64,000 bases of DNA, from the NCBI RefSeq assembly GCF_013141775.1, contig NZ_WHOB01000023.1:62001-126000 (forward strand), given 5' to 3'. Below the pieces are notes generated by a model, which saw nothing but the letters and a program-made list of their open reading frames with translations, had not been told where the DNA came from and did no database searches. The DNA is from Paenibacillus phytohabitans (GTDB taxonomy: Bacteria > Bacillota > Bacilli > Paenibacillales > Paenibacillaceae). The position numbers and the translations under genes were made by a program. This document shows, piece after piece, positions 16,103 through 26,400 of the stretch (positions are counted from its first letter, which is position 1; each line of letters opens with the position of its first letter).

Positions 16103-17690
16103 TGCTATCCGTTCCTCCTTCAGCCGGTGTCTGGGCGTCTACATTCTGTTCTGCCACAGGTGTCATATCCACCCTGTAGACAGCGGTGTATTTGGCAAGA
16201 GAATTGCCGGAATTCTGAGTTCCTTCTGTCAGCTTCTGAATAGAGGCTCCCTTGGAGAACGACATCTGACGTAATGCAGTCAAATAAGTTGTGCTATGCT
16301 CCATTGCCGTGAAGTTCACTGAAAGGGCAATTTCTCCATGGAACGAATAATTAATGTCCCTGATGACTGCGCCATAGGGAAGACCCGCCTGCAATTCGTC
16401 GAGAACGGCGGCGGCATCCGAACGGTTGGCCGACATCGCTTCAATAACAGCTGTCCGATCAAGACCTCCCGAGGATGGATTGCTGTTGTTTAATCCGGCT
16501 AACTCTGCCTGAAGCATTGCATTCTGATCCTGATAAGCTTGAATCTGTTCGCTCCGCTCCGCATATTGCCCCTGGGCAGATGCATATAGAATGCCTGTCC
16601 CGGCTACACCCAGAATCCATATTGCCGCTAAGGATATAGCGAAATAGGGAAAAACAATCATTTCACGGTCTTCACGGGGCAGCAGATTAATGCTGCGGAT
16701 TTTGTTGTCACGCAGTGCCGCTCCGGCAGCAATCCTGTAATCATTAAGACTACTATCCGGCTTCGCCCCTTGTGAGAATTGGTCCACTGCGATCGGTGCA
16801 ATTGCCATCTCCGGAAGCGCTAATTGAAGTTCCTGCTGCAGCTGTACCCGCATCTCCGGAGACCCGGTAATCAGCATCTCTGTAATCCGCGTGGAACCAT
16901 CATGCAGACTGTACTGATAGAAGCTGAGCATACGGGAAATTTCTGCTGTTATTTCTACGACTTGCTCGGTAGAGAGGTATTCCTGTGACGCAGCTGCAAC
17001 TTCGGATTCAGCCAGGAATGGCAGCTCCTTTTGGAGGTTCAGCGGCTGCTCATGCGTCAGATCTACCAGGTTAATGGTTCTCATGAACACAGGATTACCA
17101 CTGCGGAACATATAAATATCCAGCAAAGATTGCTCCAGATGAATCAGCATCGTCTCACTGAATTCATGTCCATAACCTGCCACAATACTTCGCGCAAGCG
17201 CAGTGGCTGTTACTTCTACACTCCTGATCCGCAGACCGGCAGCTTCGAGAACATCCACATAATCCTGAACAACCTTACGCGGCGCAGCAAAAATGATTAA
17301 CTGGCTTTGGCCCTCATCCTGACCGGTAATCACATAATCATATACCGGATTCTCAAACGGCAGATGCAGGCCGGTTTCAACCTCCAGCTTCACAAGCTGG
17401 TCAATCTGCTTGTCGCCGATACTGGGAATCATCATCTTACGGACAATCATTTGTGAGGGAGGAATCGACAGATCCACTACACTGCCGCGCAGGCCCTTAT
17501 TTTTGACCCATTGCTTCAACCGGTCAAGCAGAGCCTCCCTGTCAGCAATCTGATTCTCTACAATCATCCCCGGAAGCAGGGAGATGAATTTCTTTTTATG
17601 AACCTGCTTATTGTTATTCTTGAAGCTGATATAGCGGATTCCAGTCTGCTCAATGGAGATACCGGCCGCTCTGTGACCTAATCCAAACAT
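16086..17690 (-). CDS. PilM-PilN fusion protein of the type IV pilus
   Basis: A 534-residue protein. Residues 1-330 form an actin-like PilM ATPase fold (start GHRAAGISIEQTGIRYISF; later LLITGSPEM-type motif). Residues 335 on resemble PilN: the conserved INLLPRE motif normally at the PilN N-terminus, then a transmembrane segment (about 355-377), a coiled coil and a periplasmic-type domain. In most bacteria these are two proteins joined through exactly this INLLP peptide binding PilM, so the fusion makes that contact permanent. It sits between pilD (15-nt gap) and pilO (overlap). Confidence 0.85.
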   Translation of the reverse strand: MFGLGHRAAGISIEQTGIRYISFKNNNKQVHKKKFISLLPGMIVENQIADREALLDRLKQWVKNKGLRGSVVDLSIPPSQMIVRKMMIPSIGDKQIDQLVKLEVETGLHLPFENPVYDYVITGQDEGQSQLIIFAAPRKVVQDYVDVLEAAGLRIRSVEVTATALARSIVAGYGHEFSETMLIHLEQSLLDIYMFRSGNPVFMRTINLVDLTHEQPLNLQKELPFLAESEVAAASQEYLSTEQVVEITAEISRMLSFYQYSLHDGSTRITEMLITGSPEMRVQLQQELQLALPEMAIAPIAVDQFSQGAKPDSSLNDYRIAAGAALRDNKIRSINLLPREDREMIVFPYFAISLAAIWILGVAGTGILYASAQGQYAERSEQIQAYQDQNAMLQAELAGLNNSNPSSGGLDRTAVIEAMSANRSDAAAVLDELQAGLPYGAVIRDINYSFHGEIALSVNFTAMEHSTTYLTALRQMSFSKGASIQKLTEGTQNSGNSLAKYTAVYRVDMTPVAEQNVDAQTPAEGGTDSSGTNQ

Positions 17691-17705
17691 GCTCTAGAGT
17701 TCCTC

Positions 17706-18455
17706 CTAACGAATGAGCGCAAGATAACCGCTGATAAGATGTGACCCGTATGAGAAGGCAAGTAGCGCTCCTGCTGCCAGCCAGGGTCCAAAAGGAATAT
17801 GCTGCTTGCGCTGAATCCGTCCCGTAAGCAATAAAGTACCGCCAACCATAGTCCCTAACAGGCAGGCGATCAGAAAGGCCAGAATGACATTAGGGAATCC
17901 CAGCACCAGACCCAGCAATGCCATCAGCTTCACATCCCCCATGCCCATTCCGCCAAACAAGGCTAATAATAAGAGAATACCACCACCCGACGCCGCTCCC
18001 AGCAGATGAGAGACTAGCGACGTTTCAGGAAACAGCAGCACTGCTATAGAGAGTAATGGGAGAAAAAACAGCAGAACCTTATTCGGAATCCGCATAAACT
18101 TAAGATCGGCCAGCGTTACAATAACCGCCAGACTCACCAGTAGAAAACCAATAATCCCCTTGCCCGTCAGGCCGAATTGCAGGTATATCCATAGAAATAA
18201 TAAGCCTGTCGCTAGTTCACCAAGCATATATAACGGTGATATCCTGCTCCCGCAATGCCGGCACTTGCCCTGTGTGAACAAATAGCTTAGGACAGGCACG
18301 AGATCTCTTGCTTTCAGTTGTGTACTGCAGCTTGGACAATGCGAGGGCGGCCGCAGAAGTGATTCGCCTGCCGGTATACGCAACGCCACTACATTGAAAA
18401 AAGAGCCCAGAATCAGACCGATAAGCGTGATGTAACATGCTAGAAAAATCGTCAT
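17706..18455 (-). CDS. pilD: Type IV prepilin peptidase/methyltransferase
   Basis: The 249-residue polytopic membrane protein has the zinc-binding tetracysteine region (CPSC at about 41-44 and CRHC at about 63-66) and the two aspartate motifs of the A24 peptidase: ADLKFMRIPN and GMGDVKLMA. It therefore should cut and N-methylate prepilins. It is separated from the upstream pilin gene by a strong hairpin, so its expression is probably lower than that of the pilin. Confidence 0.93.
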   Translation of the reverse strand: MTIFLACYITLIGLILGSFFNVVALRIPAGESLLRPPSHCPSCSTQLKARDLVPVLSYLFTQGKCRHCGSRISPLYMLGELATGLLFLWIYLQFGLTGKGIIGFLLVSLAVIVTLADLKFMRIPNKVLLFFLPLLSIAVLLFPETSLVSHLLGAASGGGILLLLALFGGMGMGDVKLMALLGLVLGFPNVILAFLIACLLGTMVGGTLLLTGRIQRKQHIPFGPWLAAGALLAFSYGSHLISGYLALIR

Positions 18456-18482
18456 GGTTCAACGGTTCCTGTCTGGTGAATT

Positions 18483-18516
18483 TTAAAAAAGGAATCGGGA
18501 ATTCCGATTCCTTTTT
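18483..18516 (-). terminator. Terminator between pilin and pilD
   Basis: Eight-bp perfect stem (18491-18498 with 18504-18511), 5-nt loop, flanked by A and T runs on both sides. On the minus strand it lies 18 nt after the pilin stop. It probably stops most transcripts after the pilin, leaving reduced read-through into pilD-pilMN-pilO. Confidence 0.8.
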
Positions 18517-18534
18517 GTTGAATTATCGCTACCT

Positions 18535-18996
18535 TTATTTTTTAGAACTTAAAACTTGGATATCTGTGAAAGTATTTTTATCGTTAGTTCCGGTACCCCA
18601 TACTAATACTACGGATGTCAATTTTCCTGCTGCAAAGTTTACAGTTCCTCCGGTAATTTCCTTTTTAGTGCTAGGAAGATAAAGCTTGGCATCCAGGTAA
18701 CCTTTTCCTTGAAGTGTATCAGATGCAGCAGCCCCAACAATATTTACTACTGTAGTATCTGTAAAAGCTCCGTTCTTCTCACCTACGATATATAATCGGG
18801 CAGCGTCATAAACTTGTCGTGCTGTAGCAACATCAGCGTTATCTCTAGAATCTTTAATTATATTTCCAATGAGGGGTACTGCAATTATTGAAATAATACC
18901 AATTATCACAATAACCGCCAATAACTCAATCAACGTAAACCCTTTTTCCTCTTTAACTGCCTTGCCCAATTTCTTACGAATAGCTTGTGCCAACAT
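18535..18996 (-). CDS. pilA: Major type IV pilin candidate
   Basis: The 153-residue protein has a short, basic leader ending in Gly19, then FTLIELLAVIVIIGIISIIA, the classic class III signal with Glu at +5. The C-terminal part is a small globular domain rich in Thr, Gly and Lys; no Cys pair is present. The ATG follows AAGGGGGAAA. A 192-nt leader separates it from pilC and a terminator follows it, both suggesting separate control and high expression compared with the assembly genes. Confidence 0.92.
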   Translation of the reverse strand: MLAQAIRKKLGKAVKEEKGFTLIELLAVIVIIGIISIIAVPLIGNIIKDSRDNADVATARQVYDAARLYIVGEKNGAFTDTTVVNIVGAAASDTLQGKGYLDAKLYLPSTKKEITGGTVNFAAGKLTSVVLVWGTGTNDKNTFTDIQVLSSKK

Positions 18997-19188
18997 GCCG
19001 TTTCCCCCTTATAAATGATGTTATTGAATAAGACCGATACTCCGTTATTCCGTAATTTCTTGCTGCCCTACTACTCTCATCGAAATGTACTTGTCCTATC
19101 CCAGCTAGTCGAGGAGCCTACTTATATTTAAGCCCCCGGTCCGCCTGTTTGGCGTCACCCCTCTCAATCTATGCAAGGAGCACAAGGC
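18997..19188 (-). promoter_or_regulatory. Long structured leader or promoter region of the pilin gene
   Basis: Non-coding 192 nt between the pilC stop and the pilin start. On the minus strand it contains several possible small stems: CGCC-AAACA-GGCG, CUUA-AAUA-UAAG, GCUG/GCAGC enclosing a CAU-UUCG-AUG hairpin. GC-rich and AT-rich blocks alternate. I could not match it to a known riboswitch class; core residues of c-di-GMP-I aptamers are absent. Confidence 0.4.
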
Positions 19189-20394
19189 TCACATATTGCT
19201 GTAAAGACTGAACATAGGCAACATTATGGCTGCTACTATGATTCCAACCACCCCTGCCAGAAAAGCAATAAGCAACGGCTCAAGCAGTGATTTCAGACGG
19301 TCAACGGTATTCTCTACATCCATTTCATAGAAATCAGCAACCTTGGAGAGCATCTGATCCAGCGCCCCTGTCTCCTCACCGATGGCAATCATCTGCGTAA
19401 CCAGCGGCGGAAATACCCAGGCTTTCTTCAACGGCTCTGACAACGGCTTACCTTGACGAAGAGAATCACTCGCCTTGCGGATATATCCGCCAATTACCCG
19501 GTTACCTGCCACTTCTTCCACAATCGCGAGCGATTGAAGAATAGGCACGGAGCTGGCATACAACGAAGAGAAGGTTCGCGTGAATTGCGCAATGGAGCCT
19601 TTTTGATTCAGCTTGCCGAACACCGGAATCTTGAGCTTTGCATAATCAAGCGCATACGCACCACGTTCTGTCCGTTTGGCAAACTGATAGGCAGTTATAA
19701 GCAGAATAATTACCAGCAACCAAATATACCATTGCCCCTGAATGCTTTTACTGAGTGCCAGTACCATCTTGGTAATAGCGGGCAGTTCTGCATTCATTGA
19801 CTCAAACATGCTGACGAACTGGGGCACAATCGCCCAGAGAAGATACACCACGGCCGCAATGGCCATAACTCCAACTGTAATTGGATAAGTGAGCGCTGAT
19901 TTGATCTTCTCAGTGGTTGTATGCTGCTTCTCGAAATACACCGCCAGCCGCTCAAGCGTTCCTTCCAGATCACCTGTTTCCTCACCTGCACGGATCATAC
20001 TGACGAAGAGCGGCGGGAATATTTTCTTATGGTCCTGAATGGCTTGCGAGAACGCCGTCCCCCTTAACAAGCTGGAATTCACATCCAGTAATGCCTTGCG
20101 TAGAGGTTTACTCTCCGTCTGCTCCGCCAATATACGCGTAGCATCAACAATAGAAACACCGGCACGCATTAGCGTGGCGAACTGGCGGCAATAAATGATG
20201 AAATGAATCGTCTTGACCGGATTCCCGATGTAAATCTCCATAGACAGGATTGTGGTTTTGCGTTCTACAAGTGAGAACACTGTCAATCCGCGTTTACGGA
20301 GCTCTTCCATCGCAATGGCCTTGTCCGTTGCAGTGAGCTTCCCCTTCAATTGCTTTCCGGCATGAGTCTTAACCTGATATTCGAACTGCGGCAT
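19189..20394 (-). CDS. pilC: Type IV pilus platform protein PilC
   Basis: A 401-residue membrane protein with an N-terminal cytoplasmic region and two T2SSF domains (about 68-190 and 270-392), each followed by hydrophobic segments. Conserved GEETGDLE and GEETGALDQM motifs mark the two repeats. It is the inner-membrane platform on which PilB and PilT act. Its start overlaps the pilT stop by one base (TGATG), a coupled arrangement. Confidence 0.95.
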   Translation of the reverse strand: MPQFEYQVKTHAGKQLKGKLTATDKAIAMEELRKRGLTVFSLVERKTTILSMEIYIGNPVKTIHFIIYCRQFATLMRAGVSIVDATRILAEQTESKPLRKALLDVNSSLLRGTAFSQAIQDHKKIFPPLFVSMIRAGEETGDLEGTLERLAVYFEKQHTTTEKIKSALTYPITVGVMAIAAVVYLLWAIVPQFVSMFESMNAELPAITKMVLALSKSIQGQWYIWLLVIILLITAYQFAKRTERGAYALDYAKLKIPVFGKLNQKGSIAQFTRTFSSLYASSVPILQSLAIVEEVAGNRVIGGYIRKASDSLRQGKPLSEPLKKAWVFPPLVTQMIAIGEETGALDQMLSKVADFYEMDVENTVDRLKSLLEPLLIAFLAGVVGIIVAAIMLPMFSLYSNM

Positions 20395-21443
20395 CAGTTG
20401 CCCACCTCCGTGAGATAAGCACTGGCAGCTTCGGGTTTAATAAGCCCATACTGCAATTGTTCACGGATATTCATTTCAAGCGTGTGCATTCCGAGTGAAC
20501 GCCCGGTTTGCATCACATTTTTGAGCTGATGGGTCTTTTCCGTGCGAATGAGATTAGCGACAGCCGGAGTATTGATTAGCAGCTCCGTTGCGCTCAGCCG
20601 CCCCCGGCCTCCTGCCCGCGGGAACAGCCGCTGCGAGAGTACCGCCAGTAGAACCGAAGCCAGCTGTGAACGAATCTGACCTTGCTGATGGCCTGGAAAC
20701 GTATCAATAATCCGGTCAATCGTCTGCGGTGCATCTGTCGTATGTAGAGTGGCCATCACAAGGTGTCCGGTCTCCGCAGCGGTAACTGCTGCCGACATCG
20801 TCTCCAAATCGCGCATTTCACCTACCAGAATTACATCAGGGTCCTGCCGGAGCGCAGCCCGTAATCCGCTGGCGAAGCTGCCGGTATCACTTCCCACCTC
20901 ACGCTGATCTATTAAACAAGTGCCGTGATTATGCAGGAATTCTATCGGATCTTCCAGAGTCACAATATGCTTGCGTTCTGTCCTGTTGATATGATTCAGC
21001 ATTGCGGCAAGTGTTGAGGATTTACCGCTGCCTGTGGGACCCGTTACTAATATTAGACCCTGCGGTTTCATAGCAAGACTGGAGAGTATGGGAGGCAATG
21101 ATAACTGTTCAAGAGTTGGGATCTCTACAGGTATTGCCCGCGCCGCTATACTGACTTCCCCTCTTTGCCTATACACATTGACACGATACCGGACTCCGTT
21201 GTCCAGAGGGTAAGAGAAATCCATTTCTCCAATATTGCGGAAGATTTCACTCCCGCTGCTGCCAAGCAAAGTATCCGCCATGCTTGCAGATTCTTGGGGG
21301 ACGATGTTCTCTCCCTCAAGCGTATGAAGCATCCCATCAATCCGGATAACCGGTGGCGATCCAACAGATATATGCAAATCCGAAGCTTTGGAAGTAAAGG
21401 CCATGTGCAGCAGCTGAACAATATCACGATTGAATAATGGCAT
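20394..21443 (-). CDS. pilT: Pilus retraction ATPase PilT
   Basis: The 349-residue ATPase has Walker A GPTGSGKSS, an Asp box near THIVTLEDPIEF-type sequence (here HIVTLEDPIEFLH), Walker B-like VGEMRDLETM and a His box (GHLVMATLHTTDA). Its presence implies retractile pili capable of twitching or DNA uptake rather than only static pili. It lies 15 nt downstream of pilB and overlaps pilC. Confidence 0.95.
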   Translation of the reverse strand: MPLFNRDIVQLLHMAFTSKASDLHISVGSPPVIRIDGMLHTLEGENIVPQESASMADTLLGSSGSEIFRNIGEMDFSYPLDNGVRYRVNVYRQRGEVSIAARAIPVEIPTLEQLSLPPILSSLAMKPQGLILVTGPTGSGKSSTLAAMLNHINRTERKHIVTLEDPIEFLHNHGTCLIDQREVGSDTGSFASGLRAALRQDPDVILVGEMRDLETMSAAVTAAETGHLVMATLHTTDAPQTIDRIIDTFPGHQQGQIRSQLASVLLAVLSQRLFPRAGGRGRLSATELLINTPAVANLIRTEKTHQLKNVMQTGRSLGMHTLEMNIREQLQYGLIKPEAASAYLTEVGN

Positions 21444-21458
21444 TCTTACTCCCCCTAA

Positions 21459-23123
21459 CTAATGCGATACCGTCTCACGCATTACTTCCTGCAATGTTGT
21501 AATTCCTTTGGACACTTTGATGAACCCGTCTTCCATCAATTGCACCATTCCCTGTTCTCTTCCGGCTGCACGAAGCTCTTCTATGGAAGCAGAGTCGGTA
21601 ATCAGCTGCCGCATACGATCATTAATCTTCAGCACCTCATGTATGGCAATCCGTCCCCGGTAGCCCGTATTATTGCAGTTACCGCAGCCTCTCCCGCGGT
21701 ATATCACCTCAGCAGGCAGGCTATGGCGCCGTAACATAATGGCTTCCTGTTCAGTGGGCTTGTGTTCCTCTTTGCAATCCGGGCAAATTTTGCGCACCAG
21801 CCGCTGAGCGACAACCCCCAGCAAGGAAGATGCAATCAGATAGGGCTCAACACCCATGTCACGCAGTCTTGAGATCGTGCTGATGGCATCATTTGTATGC
21901 AATGTGGACAATACGAGATGTCCTGTCAGCGAAGCACGCACAGCAATTTCCGCAGTTTCCGTATCCCGTATTTCTCCTACCATAACGATATTCGGATCCT
22001 GCCGAAGAATGGAACGGAGGCCCGCTGCGAAGGTCAGGCCAATCGCCGGATTCACATGTACCTGATTAACGCCCTCAAGCTGATACTCCACAGGATCTTC
22101 GATTGTAATAATATTTGCATTCTCAGTGTTCAGCTGACTCAAGGCTGAATATAAGGTTGTTGATTTACCGCTGCCCGTCGGGCCTGTAATCAGGAGTATT
22201 CCGTATGGCTTGCTGATCATATCTCTAAAGGTTTCCGCGTTCCCGTCACTGAATCCCAGAGTATCTACAGACTTCACTCCGGTACTTAGATCCAAGAGCC
22301 GCAGTACGATCTTCTCGCCATGCATAGTTGGAAGCGAAGAGACACGTATATCGACCATCTTGTAGTCAAACTGCATTTTGATCCGGCCATCCTGCGGTAA
22401 TCGCCGTTCTGCTATATTTAAGCGGGCCATAATCTTAAGTCTCGCGGTTATAAAGCCCTGCATTTGCTTAGGAATGATCCGTTCTGTACGTAAAGTTCCG
22501 TCAATCCGGTAACGGATGGAGAGATTATTCTCACCCGGGTCGACATGAATATCCGAAGCCCGTAATGACACAGCCTGCTGAATCATCTGGTTGACCAGAC
22601 GGACAATCGGTGAATCCTCATCCGTAATTTCTGTTTCTTCTATTTCTTCCTGAGTAGGAAGCTCAACCATCATCTGGCTCATAGAGTCCCGCATGCCATA
22701 GTGTCTGGCTATCGCTCTTGTCAGCTCGTCCCGGCTGGAAATCGCCGGTTCAATCCGGAATCCGGTACTCATGCGCAAATCTTCAATGGCGAAATAATCC
22801 AAGGGATCTGCCATCGCCACCATCAGCTTGCTGCCTTCCTTCATGAAAGGGAGCACTTGATAGCGTTTAGCCATACTCTCAGGGATAATCTGCGTGATCG
22901 CCGGGTCTATTTGATATTTAAACAGGCTTACATGGGGGATACCTAACTGAAACTCCAGCACTTCAATGAGCTGTTGCTCAGTGATATAGCCTTGAGTAAT
23001 TAGAAGATCTCCCAGCTTGCGTTTGGTTTTGCGTTGCTCCACTAGCGCTTCTTCAAGCTGTTCTTGAGAGATAATCCCGTTCTCTACAAGCAAATCTCCC
23101 AGTCTCTTCTTCATGATAGCCAT
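21459..23123 (-). CDS. pilB: Pilus extension ATPase PilB
   Basis: The 554-residue protein has duplicated N-terminal T2SSE_N motifs (KKRLGDLLVENGIIS and RKLGDLLITQGYIT) followed by a GspE-type ATPase with GPTGSGKST, VGEIRDTETA and LSTLHTNDA. A zinc-binding CPDC ... CGNC tetracysteine lies near residues 450-490. It starts the minus-strand assembly operon pilB-T-C; GGAGTG precedes the ATG. Confidence 0.95.
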   Translation of the reverse strand: MAIMKKRLGDLLVENGIISQEQLEEALVEQRKTKRKLGDLLITQGYITEQQLIEVLEFQLGIPHVSLFKYQIDPAITQIIPESMAKRYQVLPFMKEGSKLMVAMADPLDYFAIEDLRMSTGFRIEPAISSRDELTRAIARHYGMRDSMSQMMVELPTQEEIEETEITDEDSPIVRLVNQMIQQAVSLRASDIHVDPGENNLSIRYRIDGTLRTERIIPKQMQGFITARLKIMARLNIAERRLPQDGRIKMQFDYKMVDIRVSSLPTMHGEKIVLRLLDLSTGVKSVDTLGFSDGNAETFRDMISKPYGILLITGPTGSGKSTTLYSALSQLNTENANIITIEDPVEYQLEGVNQVHVNPAIGLTFAAGLRSILRQDPNIVMVGEIRDTETAEIAVRASLTGHLVLSTLHTNDAISTISRLRDMGVEPYLIASSLLGVVAQRLVRKICPDCKEEHKPTEQEAIMLRRHSLPAEVIYRGRGCGNCNNTGYRGRIAIHEVLKINDRMRQLITDSASIEELRAAGREQGMVQLMEDGFIKVSKGITTLQEVMRETVSH

Positions 23124-23430
23124 ATCCGTTTCACTCCAGAGCGCTTTATTTTTGACCTTAGTACAAACTAATCACTCTAATCCGCTGAACTCAGCGTATC
23201 TATTGTCCCCGCGTAAAATATCTTAAATTTTATAGTTATTTAGTCTCAGTTTTCTAGGTTAATATGCATATCTTTTAATTGCCTATCTACTAAATATGTC
23301 CTAGAATGTATATAGCATAGAATGGATAATTTTACAACGGAAACCGACCTAAACTGCAGACTTTATAAGGCAAAATAGAAGTTTATATGACAAATTTTGT
23401 GTTATTTATAACTATTGGGGAGAGATCGCG
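23124..23430. other. Divergent promoter region between pilB and the 1604-residue protein gene
   Basis: A 307-bp AT-rich non-coding stretch that must hold promoters for both directions. A perfect 6+2+6 inverted repeat (23183-23196, CGCTGA/TCAGCG) lies in the pilB leader. No convincing full sigma-A promoter was identified in either direction, and no gene is seen. Confidence 0.5.
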
Positions 23431-26400
23431 ATGAAGGTCTTGAAACGAAAAAGACTGCTGCTTATGCTTAGCCTTCCACTGGTTTTGATCATGGCTGGTA
23501 TCGTCTGGAGCATGGTATCCAAAATTGACGCTGGCCCGGCCAGTTATCCGATTCGCCTGCTTGAAGTCACGGAAGACGGTGCAAGCCAGTTATCCTCCCT
23601 CAAGACCGGATTGACAGACTTTACAGTCGTTACCATGAGCATGAAGAGATTTGTAGCATTACGCGATGATCTGGATGGACAATATGACGGCATCTACATA
23701 GGTAAAGGTACCTACAGTCCCGTAACCCTGGGTAATCTTAAGGATACGGACCCTTCTGTCCGCTCCAAAGCAATGAATACCTCGGCAGTCCAGAACGATA
23801 TTACGCGTCTTCGGGCGGACGATATTACTAAGCTCTTCATTGATAAGGGCTTGTATGTAATTTTCCATGAGCAAACCTTTTTAAATCAAGAGAAGTCAGG
23901 CGCCAGCAAAGGCATCCTCTATGAAGCTTTCAATCCCTTGCGCAGCTCTTCAGCTAAGAAAAGCAATGTTCTTTTTCTGAATGATAATGGACTGACTGAT
24001 TTCTTCAACGGTCTGAAGACCGACAGTTCCATCCTGAAGCAACGCCCACAACTTGAAATTACTAACAGCAGTGAGATCCAAAACTACGTTCCCGCCTCCA
24101 CAGACGGAAAGATCTATGTTCCAGGTGATAAGTTGAAATTCAACTTCAGCGTCGGCAACACTATAGACCTCGAGAATCATCCTTTGACAGCCAAGTTGTA
24201 CATTAACCTTGATAAATCCATTGCCATGAGCGAACAACAGGTTGTAACTTCAGTCAAAGTGAACAAAGCAAACGGAACACTGGAGTATACGCTCCCCCGG
24301 ACTTTCTCAGGGCTGTTGTACTGGAAGCTTGAAATTAGCAATCCTACCAGTACTCTGCAATTAAAAGATTTTGAACGCGGAAGTATCCGTTACCGGAATG
24401 AGAAGACCGTTGTAAAGGTTCTCCAGGTTACTCCTGCCGGAACCGGCACTATTCCCGAAAGCAGTTTGAAAAAAACTGTAAACATGAATCAGGATTATCT
24501 GGCTTCAACTGATTACTCTTTAGATATTACTGTCATGACTATGGATGAGTTCAATTCTTATGTTGAGAACACCTACACAAAAACTCAGAACTATGGCCTC
24601 AATGGCGTCTATGATATGTTATTGTTCGGTTTCCGTGATGAATATTACTTAAAAGCAATCATGAAGACTATATCTATAGAAGCAGTGAAAAATTTTATTG
24701 GGATCTCCCACCAAAGCGTTATGTTCACACATGACACTGTCATTAACCTTTATGGCGGAAATACCTGGGTAAACAACTTCAAAGAAATTACGGGCCAAAA
24801 GGATCCCGTTGTCAATCTCGGCCATAATGCGCTTAATCCATCAACCAAAGTAAAACCGGTGAACGATGGCTTACTTATGCAATATCCTTTTTACCTGAGT
24901 CAGCAGAATAGCGACGGTGCACAGACCAGTATAGATGTGCCTAAGGTAGCAAAAACACATAACCAGTACTTCACTCTCGATCTGGAAGATCCGACAGTTG
25001 TGCCGTGGTATAACATTATCAGCGAGTCTAGCGATAAGGACCAGCGGACACCTGATGATAGCTGGAACCACTACTACACTTACTCCAAAGGTAATGTAAC
25101 CTATTCCGGCACCGGCCACCTTTTTGGATCCGGTCTTTCAAGCAGCGAGGCTGTATTCCCGGTTTGGGAACAAAAACTATTCGTCAATTCTATGTATAGA
25201 GCATTCATGGGTTCCAATCACGCTCCCAAAATCACCGTTTATGCACCTGACAGCGGAACTGTTATCCCATCCTATCAAGATAAGCTGACTGTAAGCTATT
25301 CAGTAGCCGATTTGGATCTGAAGGACCGCAGCGTGACTACCAGTCTGAAATTTATTGTGAATGGAACGGAAATGACCAGCCCGGATTATATTATTAAAGA
25401 CCGGCGCGTAGGATCGGAAGAAACAATTACTCAGACCTTCCGAAATCCGCTTTCTGAGAGCGGGGATATTCAAATTGTGATTACGGCAAAAGATGACCAG
25501 GGCGCTTCCGCTTCGCCAGTTACCATCCCCTTGACCGTAAAGAAGGTGGATTCTTCTTTATCGATCAGCCGAAGCCAATCTGCTACCAAAATAGGTAGAG
25601 ACAAGACGGTAACGATAGACTACAGCATTACTCCAAAAACATTACCATTAACGGAAGTTCAACCTCCACATCAAGGGAAAGACAACCTGGTGATTTCCAA
25701 TCTGCGCTATGAGGAGACATTTGCTCCAAATCTTGAAATCAGTGAAAAAACACTGCCGCAAGGTTTCACCAGGACTGGTAGTCTCACAGAGGGTTACACA
25801 ATTACAGCAACCTTCGATGACATCAAGTTCCTGCTAACTACAGTTGATGGAATCAAATATTATAAGCCTATTAACCCTAACAGTACGGTGGACCCGCTTA
25901 TATATAAATTCACCTTAAGCTTCATACCTAAGGCTGCGCAGAAATATGTTCTGGATAACTCCAGCATTACGTTTGATGAAATCCATGCTGTTGCTGCACC
26001 TGTGACTACAGCTACGGCTACGGCTTCACCAACAGCAGTACCAACAGTTGCCGCAACAGCAACGCCGACGCCTATACCGACTCCTGTTCCTACAGTAGAT
26101 GCTTTTGATCCTTCATTATCTACTACTGGTTCTACATTGGGACTAGCTGGTGATTTTAATATTTTCGCTTTAAAGAATATCGATATTAGCATAGGAAACT
26201 TAAATGTAGATGGAAATGTTGCCGCAGGTTGGGATATCACTATGGGTAACAGATCTGGTGGCGTAGTTATAAAGCCAAAAGGAATTATGATCGCCGGTCA
26301 AGATTTTACCTATAACAGCAATAGCGGCTCTGACACTGGTATTGAAATCAATGCCGATATTACTTACGGCAGAAATTTCAATAATAATGTTAGAAGCTTA

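Noticed and set aside
18997..19188. c-di-GMP-I (GEMM) riboswitch in front of the pilin gene
   Set aside because: The region has a GACGCC stretch but lacks the conserved GGGACGCAAAGC and receptor sequences of the aptamer; kept only as an unidentified structured leader.
23124..23430. Clear sigma-A promoters for pilB and the 1604-residue protein gene
   Set aside because: Candidate -35 and -10 boxes such as ATGACA and TATAAC have a 14-nt spacer, too short to be convincing.
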